A stretch of 17,010 nt of DNA. Source: DATGZX01 sp035296965 (GTDB taxonomy: Bacteria; Planctomycetota; Planctomycetia; Gemmatales; Gemmataceae). The stretch covers positions 1 through 17,010 of the forward strand of contig DATGZX010000035.1 of the NCBI GenBank assembly GCA_035296965.1, written 5' to 3'. Within the stretch, counting starts at the first letter, position 1; each line of letters begins with the position of its first letter. Below the pieces are notes generated by a model, which made no database searches, was not told where the DNA came from, and saw only the letters and a program-made list of their open reading frames with translations. Below, in pieces: positions 1 through 5,798 of the stretch. A program made the position numbers and the translations under genes.

Positions 1-371
1 AGCAACTCCACCACAGACGGCGAACATGCCGTCCCCAGGTCAGGTTCCATCAGCAGGTCTTCCATGACCGCTGTGTTTTACCCGAACAGCTCGATAAAGT
101 GGAAGATCAGCTGCAATTTGACGGCTTGGACAAAGGTTTACCAGTCAGTAGGCGGCAGAGTCTGTGAAGTTCACAAGATACCCTGATTTCCACGTGGTTC
201 TTGACAGGCTCGATTCGTTGATCTGTACTCCTGCAGGTCTTGCCAGATAGATTGGCAGGAGTAAGTGCGATCGATGCTTCCGAGTTGTTTGCGAGATCGG
301 GCGAGGGTTGCGTGAAGGGACGGGAATGAGTCTAATGTCGATTCGCCCTCACGCTGATCTGGATACTGAAC
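1..371. other. Left-end stretch with no recognisable gene
   Basis: No convincing coding region is visible. Reading frame 1 on the plus strand is open from the window edge to a stop at 184-186 (about 61 codons), but its translation resembles no family I know. A minus-strand frame of similar length is equally unconvincing. The base composition looks less GC-rich than the housekeeping genes to the right, which would fit accessory DNA or a decayed gene. The last part (about 300-371) must contain the leader of the DUF3990 gene. I see no clear -35/-10 pair there. Confidence 0.5.
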
Positions 372-971
372 ATGGCTCGAATACGTGCCCTACCAGCCAT
401 CGTTGTGCCGCCTGCTTGGAATATGTTGAACACCCATGTCATTCTCTGGCATGGTTCCATCCGTTCAGCTGCTTTTGATATTCAGGCGAACGGAATCGAC
501 CTGACAAGGGGCCGGAACAACCTCGACTTCGGTCGCGGTTTCTACACCACCACCAACGAAAGGCAAGCTAGAAACTGGGCCTACGTCAAGTTCAGGAACC
601 TTCCGCCCGTCGATCAAGCCGCTGACCGCCCCGCGCTAGTTCAGTTCCGCATCCGGCTCGATATCCTTGCCCCTCTGAATTGCCTGATGTTCGTTCGAGG
701 CGACGCCACGCATGATGCCTTCTGGAGTTTCGTGCACCAATGTAGGCTGAGCCCGCCTGCTGTTCCTCGTACTCACCTTCACCCAAGCCGTGCAGCGCCG
801 GACGATTGGTATGATGTAGTGTGCGGGCCTCTGGCTGCTACTTGGCCACCGCACGGACGCGTTGCGCTTCAGGACTCAGACCAATTCAGCTTCCATACTA
901 CGGCTGGGATAGGCATACTAGAAGACGTGATCAACGTTGGCCAACCCGAGTTCCAGATCATCCTTCTGTAA
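372..971 (+). CDS. DUF3990 family protein, ADP-ribosyltransferase-fold putative toxin
   Basis: Recognised as DUF3990 from three ordered blocks: LWHGS (residues 25-29), LDFGRGFYTTTNERQA (51-66) and DQFSFHT (170-176), with YDVVCGPLA (147-155) just before the last. DUF3990 is regarded as part of the ART superfamily. The His-Tyr-[Glu/Asp/Gln] catalytic triad would map to H27, Y58 and probably Q171; that mapping is my inference. Such proteins are usually cytosolic toxins or effectors that transfer ADP-ribose from NAD+ to a target; the target here is unknown. No signal peptide or membrane segment is present. The ATG at 372 has a weak GGA eight bases upstream. The internal ATG at 423 (residue 18, MLNTHVILWHGS) fits the family's usual N-terminus better, so the mature product may be 182 residues. 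A small gene follows after 17 bases, as expected for a toxin-antitoxin operon. Confidence 0.75.
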   Translation: MARIRALPAIVVPPAWNMLNTHVILWHGSIRSAAFDIQANGIDLTRGRNNLDFGRGFYTTTNERQARNWAYVKFRNLPPVDQAADRPALVQFRIRLDILAPLNCLMFVRGDATHDAFWSFVHQCRLSPPAVPRTHLHPSRAAPDDWYDVVCGPLAATWPPHGRVALQDSDQFSFHTTAGIGILEDVINVGQPEFQIILL

Positions 972-988
972 CCGGCATTGGAGCACGA

Positions 989-1258
989 ATGACAACCCCT
1001 CATTCTAACTTGCCCAAGCGAGTCACCCAAGGTTACTGGAAGCAGGTTCGCCGACTTCTCCAAACCCGTCATCGACTCAGCAGGGCGGCGGCGTTACGTG
1101 CAACCCGGGCGTATCGAGCGATACTCGCGCGAGATGGGGTCCGTGATGAGATCTACCACGCATTGGAGGAAGATACAGCCAAGGGGATAGTCCGAGGTGG
1201 CTATGCGACCAAGGGTCAACCGCAAGGTGCCAGGATAACCCCAATTTCGCACAAATAG
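989..1258 (+). CDS. Small hypothetical protein, candidate antitoxin partner of DUF3990
   Basis: An 89-residue basic protein I do not recognise. The start is the ATG at 989, chosen because GGAG (980-983) sits five bases upstream and because the longer open frame back to 821 overlaps the DUF3990 gene with low-complexity Arg-rich sequence. Visible features are a helical, Arg/Ala-rich central part (YWKQVRRLLQTRHRLSRAAA near residues 16-35), an acidic HALEEDTAKGIV segment and a Gly-rich tail (RGGYATKG). There is no signal peptide or transmembrane helix. The 17-base gap to the upstream gene argues for co-transcription. Size, position and the nature of its neighbour suggest an antitoxin or immunity role, but no antitoxin domain (such as HTH, RHH, AbrB or DUF3791) is recognisable, so the function is inference from context only. 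Confidence 0.55.
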   Translation: MTTPHSNLPKRVTQGYWKQVRRLLQTRHRLSRAAALRATRAYRAILARDGVRDEIYHALEEDTAKGIVRGGYATKGQPQGARITPISHK

Positions 1259-1420
1259 AAGCGCCGGCCCTCGGCAATTCAATCGAGCACATTAAAAAGT
1301 TTGGGGCATCACAGCATTGTGTCTTGAGCGCCTGATAACAATAAAAACCCACAGTTTCCAGAGTACTCTTGACATTGACAAACTCTTGACAGAATCCGGG
1401 CTGCAAACATCTGAAAGACG

Positions 1421-2386
1421 TTACGCAAGTATGTACCTCTTAGGTATTTCCGCTCCAGCGACAAAAGACAACCTGCCGATCTTGCACATCTGATAGACAT
1501 TGATGCGAAAATCGGGACAGGTGCTGACGAGGCAGTAGGCATCGACCGGATTGAAGCCGAATTCCGTGATTAGCCAATCCATGAGATGAAGGGTGGCCGT
1601 CTCCACGGCAATTTCCAGCGGACGATACGCAAAGGCGGCCACGATGGAATCGCGTTTCTCTATGCGCAGCCAGGGAATTCGCTTGTTCCTGATCAGACCG
1701 AGTCGCAAGCGCACCGTCGCTTTGGTCTCTGCGGCCGTTCCGGTGAATTCCGTGTCTCCCTGGCTTGCATGCACATCACCAAGATAAAACAGTGCTCCAG
1801 TATGAAAGATCGGGAGAAAAATGCGGTTGCCGGGAGCCGCATCGCGAATATCGAGATTGCCGCCCCATTCTCCTTGGCCGTCGATGCTCGTGGTCACCTC
1901 CCGCTCAGGTGCTACGCCCAGCGTCCCGACGAATGGTGTGATCGGCCAGGATATCTTGTCGTTAAAGTGCAGGGTGCCATCGCGGGTCGTGCCGCTGGGC
2001 CCGGCAGAATGTCGGAACACCTTCGTGGTGTAATCACTCGACAATTCCGGCCATCGCGTCGAATCCCCGAGCGGCCCGCGGTGCGGACCGATGGCGATCC
2101 ATGAGTAATCCTGGACGACAATTTCCTCAATCTCCACGATCAGCGTGTCGCCGCGCTCGGCGCCGTTTAGCCAGACGGGGCCGCCAATCGGATTCGCAAG
2201 TGGGGGACTGCGGTCAAACCCGGGCCTCAGTGCCGGCAGTGCTTTGTCTTCGCTGGAGTTGAAATAGCCTGTGCTTGCGTCGTAGGTATCGATCTCGAAG
2301 CATTCGCCCGGCTCTACTCGAAGCAGTGGCTCGTCTTGCCAATCGAATGCGTACTTGCGACTTTGTTCCCGTTCAATTCGCTGCAT
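1421..2386 (-). CDS. Acetamidase/formamidase family protein
   Basis: A 321-residue member of the FmdA/AmdA family, which hydrolyses formamide or short aliphatic amides to the acid and ammonia in the cytosol. Family blocks are all present: NPIGGPVWLNGAERGD (65-80), FVGTLGVAPE (152-161), GEWGGNLDI (172-180) and the metal/active-site region LFYLGDVHASQGDTEF (199-214). The length matches the short roughly 300-residue bacterial and archaeal branch, not the 400-residue formamidases, so the substrate is uncertain. The ATG at 2386 has AGGA about ten bases upstream. It is the last gene of the leftward cluster, 51 bases after the ferredoxin gene. No typical U-tract terminator is obvious downstream. The fold is confident; acetamide versus formamide specificity cannot be decided. 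Confidence 0.85.
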   Translation of the reverse strand: MQRIEREQSRKYAFDWQDEPLLRVEPGECFEIDTYDASTGYFNSSEDKALPALRPGFDRSPPLANPIGGPVWLNGAERGDTLIVEIEEIVVQDYSWIAIGPHRGPLGDSTRWPELSSDYTTKVFRHSAGPSGTTRDGTLHFNDKISWPITPFVGTLGVAPEREVTTSIDGQGEWGGNLDIRDAAPGNRIFLPIFHTGALFYLGDVHASQGDTEFTGTAAETKATVRLRLGLIRNKRIPWLRIEKRDSIVAAFAYRPLEIAVETATLHLMDWLITEFGFNPVDAYCLVSTCPDFRINVYQMCKIGRLSFVAGAEIPKRYILA

Positions 2387-2437
2387 CGTTCTCTAGTCCT
2401 TTCGTGCCGGCGTATGACCATTGGGGCGAAACTGACA

Positions 2438-2821
2438 TTAACTAGACGCTCTGTCCACTTCGCCCAAAGGATTCCGGGCGAAGATCCATTCTGGGATTGG
2501 CAGGCCCTCTTTGAGATGCTGCTGCACAAATTCCGTCATGCGATCTGCCGTCATGCCCTGGTACCAGGTGCCTTCCGGGTAAACCACCATGGTTGGTCCC
2601 GCGCAGCAAATGCGCAGGCAACCAACCTTGGTCCGATAGCAGGCGTTCGCTCCGGCCGCCAGGCTTGCGTCCTTGAGCGCCGATTTCAACTTCTCCCACG
2701 CCGCCTGCCCGACCTCCGGCGCGCAGCAGTCCGGACCCGTGCAAAGAAAGACATGTCGGCGATAGCTTCCGATTCCCAGTTTGGCGGCCATCGCTTCGGG
2801 TTGCTGTTGATTCTCGCTCAT
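2438..2821 (-). CDS. Thioredoxin-like [2Fe-2S] ferredoxin domain protein
   Basis: A 127-residue single-domain protein of the thioredoxin-fold [2Fe-2S] ferredoxin type, related to the NuoE C-terminal domain and to Azotobacter/Aquifex-type ferredoxins. Cluster ligands fit C27 and C32 in VFLCTGPDCC, then C68 and C72 in VGCLRICCAGP. C33, C61 and C73 are additional cysteines. The segment MVVYPEGTWYQGMTADRM (78-95) is the characteristic strand-helix end of the fold, followed by EFVQQHL. It should carry electrons in the cytosol; the partner is unknown. The ATG at 2821 is preceded by GAGG at about -11. It lies 56 bases after the TerC gene and 51 before the amidase gene, so it may share their transcript, though a functional link is not evident. 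It is not a plant-type ferredoxin. Confidence 0.85.
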   Translation of the reverse strand: MSENQQQPEAMAAKLGIGSYRRHVFLCTGPDCCAPEVGQAAWEKLKSALKDASLAAGANACYRTKVGCLRICCAGPTMVVYPEGTWYQGMTADRMTEFVQQHLKEGLPIPEWIFARNPLGEVDRASS

Positions 2822-2877
2822 GCGGAAAACCTCGGCTCTGATCGTTTGCTGAAGACCCTGGAGTATTCTGCCCAGTA

Positions 2878-3933
2878 TTATCTATCAGGGGGAGCCGGAC
2901 CTACCGCTGAATCCTCCGGTGGGTGTTCGAGCGGCTCTTTCGACCCGGCAGCGATGGACAGCACAACGGCCACACCCAGTATTGCAGCGATAACGCCAAG
3001 GGAGAGCAGGACCTGGAGACGCTGACCGATGCCCGCCGAGTCAAGGAACAGATTCAGGGGCTTTTCCGCAATCATCTTGAGGCCGACGAATGCCAGGACG
3101 ATGGCCAGGCCGACACCAAGGTAGCGAAACATTCCCAGGAAATTGGCGAGCAGGAAATACAGGGCCCGCAGGCCAAGGATCGCAAAGATGTTTGAGGTAT
3201 AGACGATGAATGGATCCTTCGTGATACCGAAGATTGCCGGAATGGAATCGAGGGCAAAAACGAGGTCGGTGCTCTCGACCACCAGCACCACAAGGGACAA
3301 CGTCGTCAGATGCCACTTCCCTTCGCGCTGCACCCAGAAGCGAGGCGTATCGTAACCCTCGACGTAAGGAACGAAGCGGCGCACCAGGCGAAGCAGAGGG
3401 CTGCTTGCGGGATCGATTTCCCGCTCGACGGACCGCGCCATTTTGTAGCTAGTGTAAAGGAGGAAAGCACCGAAGAGATAGTTCATCCAGTGAAAAAGAG
3501 CCAGCAATGCTGCTCCCGCCAGGATGAGTATCCCGCGCATGATGACTGCTCCAATGACACCCCAGAGAAGAACGCGGTGCTGGTACTGCGGAGGCACGGC
3601 GAAGTAGCGAAAAATGATGAGAAAGACGAAGAGGTTGTCAACCGAGAGCGCCTTTTCGATGAGATATCCGGTGAGGAATTCGGTTGCCTTGTCTGCTCCC
3701 CTATCAGTGTTTTCTGCGTCCCAAAGATGCCAGAATTTCCAAAGGCCCATGGCAAATAGCAGCGCCAGGCCGATCCAGACGACACTCCAGATTGCAGCTT
3801 CCTTGGTGCTGACTGTGTGAGCCGTTTTCTGAAATACGCCCAGGTCAACTAGGAGCATGAGTCCGATGAAAACGTGGAACCCAACCAGGACCCAGAACTC
3901 CGTCAGTAGTGCCAAGGGCTGGAACTCCGTCAC
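2878..3933 (-). CDS. TerC family integral membrane protein (Alx-like metal transporter)
   Basis: A 351-residue polytopic inner-membrane protein of the TerC/Alx family. These proteins are linked to Mn2+ export, co-metalation of exported enzymes and tellurite resistance. Diagnostic blocks are EKALSVDNLFVF (93-104) and VVESTDLVFALDSIPAIFG (218-236), whose acidic residues D99, E220, D223 and D229 are the expected intramembrane metal ligands. About eight or nine hydrophobic segments are visible, beginning at residues 13-34, 48-66 and 97-112. The C-terminal tail (about 332-351) is hydrophilic and Pro/Glu-rich. The start is a GTG at 3933, because an in-frame TAG lies three codons upstream and no suitable ATG occurs before the first helix; no strong Shine-Dalgarno is seen. 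Only 79 bases separate it from frr, and I see no Mn2+ riboswitch in that space. The tellurite label should not be assumed. Confidence 0.9.
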   Translation of the reverse strand: MTEFQPLALLTEFWVLVGFHVFIGLMLLVDLGVFQKTAHTVSTKEAAIWSVVWIGLALLFAMGLWKFWHLWDAENTDRGADKATEFLTGYLIEKALSVDNLFVFLIIFRYFAVPPQYQHRVLLWGVIGAVIMRGILILAGAALLALFHWMNYLFGAFLLYTSYKMARSVEREIDPASSPLLRLVRRFVPYVEGYDTPRFWVQREGKWHLTTLSLVVLVVESTDLVFALDSIPAIFGITKDPFIVYTSNIFAILGLRALYFLLANFLGMFRYLGVGLAIVLAFVGLKMIAEKPLNLFLDSAGIGQRLQVLLSLGVIAAILGVAVVLSIAAGSKEPLEHPPEDSAVGPAPPDR

Positions 3934-4012
3934 CGATGGCTATTTGGTTGAGGGCATGAGGAGTGCGCGGCGGGTGGATAGTTTATCTCAGGCTTGCGGG
4001 CCCAGTGCAGGA

Positions 4013-4573
4013 TTATTGCTCCAGCACTTCCTTGGTCTTCTTGTCCGCGAGTTCGCCAACGCGATCTTCGAATTTCTTCGTCAAGCCTTGCACTTCGTCC
4101 TTGCCCTTATCGCGCTCGTCCTCGGTCATCTCCTTGTTCTTTTCCGCCTGGTCAAAGTGCTTGTTGGCGTCGCGGCGGATGTTGCGAATGGCGACCCTGG
4201 CCTCCTCGGCCGATTTCTTGATACGCGCAACCATTTTCTGCCGCTGCTCGCCACTCATGGGCGGGACCACGAGCCGGATCATCTTGCCGTCGTTATTGGG
4301 CGACATGCCCAGATCGCTCGAGCGAATGGCTTTCTCGATGTCCTTGAGGGATCCCTGGTCAAACGGCCTGATGAGGATCTGCTGAGCATCCGGCGTGCTG
4401 ATCTGGGCTAGTTGCTTGAGTGGCGTCGGCGACCCGTAGTATTCGACGCGAATGTTGTCTACCAGGGCGGGTGTAGCCCGGCCCGTGCGCAGGCCCCGAA
4501 GCTCGTCACGGAAGACGGTTACCGCCTTCTCCATGCGTTCTTCCGCATCGAACAAGATCTCGTCATTCGTCAT
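4013..4573 (-). CDS. frr: Ribosome recycling factor
   Basis: A 186-residue ribosome recycling factor, which with EF-G splits the post-termination ribosome in the cytosol. It is full length (the family is about 185 residues). The N-terminal helix and conserved LRTGRATPALVDNI (28-41) lead into the beta domain (YYGSPTPLKQLAQIS, 45-59). The signature VAIRNIRRDANK (127-138) corresponds to the invariant VRN(V/I)RRDAN region. The C-terminal helix ends in ELADKKTKEVLEQ. The ATG at 4573 has AGG only three bases upstream and another AGGA further up, so the ribosome-binding site is ordinary to weak. It follows pyrH in the same direction, the usual bacterial order, but with a 248-base gap holding a hairpin and a palindromic repeat. 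Confidence 0.97.
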   Translation of the reverse strand: MTNDEILFDAEERMEKAVTVFRDELRGLRTGRATPALVDNIRVEYYGSPTPLKQLAQISTPDAQQILIRPFDQGSLKDIEKAIRSSDLGMSPNNDGKMIRLVVPPMSGEQRQKMVARIKKSAEEARVAIRNIRRDANKHFDQAEKNKEMTEDERDKGKDEVQGLTKKFEDRVGELADKKTKEVLEQ

Positions 4574-4621
4574 GATCCTGGTTCCTAGTCTCTATGCCTG
4601 TTCTGGAACGGAACGGATTCG

Positions 4622-4664
4622 AAAAGAGGCCGACTGCCGTGATTCTAGGGGAGTCGGCTCTTTT
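4622..4664. terminator. Bidirectional terminator-like hairpin upstream of frr
   Basis: Arms AAAAGAGGCCGACT (4622-4635) and AGTCGGCTCTTTT (4652-4664) pair with one bulged base around a 16-base loop. Because the arms end in A- and T-runs, both strands would give a stem followed by a short U-tract. It lies about 50 bases before the frr start on the pyrH-frr side. It could attenuate or terminate pyrH read-through, or form a leader structure. The U-tract is only four bases, so efficiency is doubtful. Confidence 0.45.
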
Positions 4665-4674
4665 GTTATACTGA

Positions 4675-4797
4675 GCGCGGTCAAGAATGAGACATCGCCC
4701 CGTAGCCGCATTCGCCAGAATGCGGGCTATCTCACGCAGTTTCCCCCGCATTCTGGCGAATGCGGCTACGGCCTATTGGGATCATTCTTGACCGCGC
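4675..4797. repeat. REP/BIME-like double palindromic element between pyrH and frr
   Basis: A 123-base inverted structure. The outer arms 4675-4690 (GCGCGGTCAAGAATGA) and 4782-4797 are perfect 16-base inverted repeats. The inner arms 4700-4725 and 4746-4771 are perfect 26-base inverted repeats. Each inner arm contains its own hairpin: CCGCATTC pairs with GAATGCGG within 4706-4725 and again within 4746-4765. The result is two small hairpins in opposite orientation, inside terminal inverted repeats, around a 20-base spacer. This is the organisation of REP/BIME or MITE-like elements. No coding capacity. Confidence 0.8.
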
Positions 4798-4821
4798 GCC
4801 GTATAAGTGGTCCAACCGCGC

Positions 4822-5574
4822 TTATGAGAGCTCTCCCACCAAGGTCCCGAGCGGATGGCCTGCGATTGCCCGCTCGATGTTCCCCTCCCGCTTGAAGTTG
4901 AAGACCAGAATGGGCAAGCGTGCTTCTCGGCAAAGGCTGATGGCTGTCATGTCCATGACGCGCAGATTGTCGCGAAGCACCTGGGCGTAAGTCAGTTTCT
5001 CGTAGCGAATGGCGTGCGGATTCAACTCCGGGTCTTCGCTGTAGACGCCGTCCACGCGCGTCGCTTTCAAGAGGATGCTGGCCTCGAGTTCTCGGGCGCG
5101 TAACGCGGCTGCGGTGTCGGTCGTGACGAACGGGTTGCCCGTGCCGCCGGCAAGGATCACGATGCGTCCTTTATCAAGATGGCGGATGCAGCGCCGCCGG
5201 ATGTATGGCTCGGCCACATTCTCCATTCGGATGGCGGTTTGCAAGCGCGTTTCACATTTGAGACTCTCCAGGGCATCCTGCAGGGCCAGCCCATTGAGCA
5301 CGGTGGCTAACATTCCCATGTAGTGGGCTGTAGCTTCGCGAATGACTTCGCCGCCGGCACTGAATTGGGCGCCGCGCAAGATATTGCCGCCGCCGACGAC
5401 GATCGCCAACTGGACGCCGCGCTGGAGTACGCGCTGCGCCTGGCGAGCAATGTTGAGGGTTTCGTCGATGCTGATGCCGCTTTTCCCGCTGTGGCCAAAG
5501 CCTTCGCCGCTGAGCTTCAGGACGACCCGCTTGTACTTCGGTTCGAGTGCGTCGAGAGCAAAATGATCGTCCAT
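4822..5574 (-). CDS. pyrH: UMP kinase
   Basis: A 250-residue bacterial UMP kinase of the amino-acid-kinase fold. It phosphorylates UMP to UDP in pyrimidine nucleotide synthesis, as a cytosolic hexamer. Motifs in order: VVLKLSGEGFG (17-27, phosphate-binding Lys), IVVGGGNILRG (58-68), YMGMLATVLNGLALQDALE (85-103), GGTGNPFVTTDTAAALRA (143-160), VDGVYSEDP (174-182) and RVMDMTAISLC (205-215). Full length for the family. The open frame extends upstream to 5691, but those 39 residues are not conserved. The ATG at 5574 (MDDHFALD) is preferred, with GGA nine to twelve bases upstream, and a promoter-like site at 5612-5640 lies between the two starts. It heads the leftward cluster. rpsB and tsf, often its neighbours, are not present here. 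Confidence 0.95.
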   Translation of the reverse strand: MDDHFALDALEPKYKRVVLKLSGEGFGHSGKSGISIDETLNIARQAQRVLQRGVQLAIVVGGGNILRGAQFSAGGEVIREATAHYMGMLATVLNGLALQDALESLKCETRLQTAIRMENVAEPYIRRRCIRHLDKGRIVILAGGTGNPFVTTDTAAALRARELEASILLKATRVDGVYSEDPELNPHAIRYEKLTYAQVLRDNLRVMDMTAISLCREARLPILVFNFKREGNIERAIAGHPLGTLVGELS

Positions 5575-5611
5575 GGAGCGTTCCAGTAAGATTGGGTTAA
5601 CCACGCGAGGA

Positions 5612-5640
5612 ATTATACTAGGGCGCTGTGTTGCGGCCAA
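5612..5640 (-). promoter_or_regulatory. Predicted sigma70-type promoter for pyrH
   Basis: On the minus strand, TTGGCC (5635-5640) and a perfect TATAAT (5612-5617) are separated by 17 bases. Transcription would begin near 5605, giving a leader of about 30 bases before the pyrH ATG at 5574. This supports that start over the upstream one at 5691. The -35 matches the consensus at four of six positions. Confidence 0.45.
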
Positions 5641-5798
5641 GCAAGGGAGGGTATCGTGGCTGTTTTGGCAGTCTTCAAGCCAGGACCGCATGGCATAATT
5701 CTTTATGCCGAAATGGGTTAAGATGCAGCGCCGTCGCGATTTGACGCCCGCAAGCGGTCTTGTGAGAATTCGTCGCCCAAGGTAGCATCCCCCCTACG

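Noticed and set aside
1369..1391. Three TTGACA hexamers within 23 bases, on the plus strand just past the amidase stop
   Set aside because: They look like -35 boxes, but no acceptable -10 lies 15-19 bases downstream of any of them, and transcription would run antisense into the amidase gene with no ORF to serve.
1586..2104. 172-residue plus-strand frame inside the amidase gene
   Set aside because: It is antisense to strongly conserved amidase blocks, so it is a shadow.
3934..4012. Manganese (yybP-ykoY) riboswitch in front of the TerC gene
   Set aside because: This was considered because alx-type genes often have one, but only 79 bases are available and I could not find the conserved paired core there.
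5575..5691. N-terminal extension of pyrH to an upstream ATG
   Set aside because: The 39 extra residues are unlike UMP kinase N-termini, and a TATAAT with a -35 lies inside them, so the start at 5574 is more likely.
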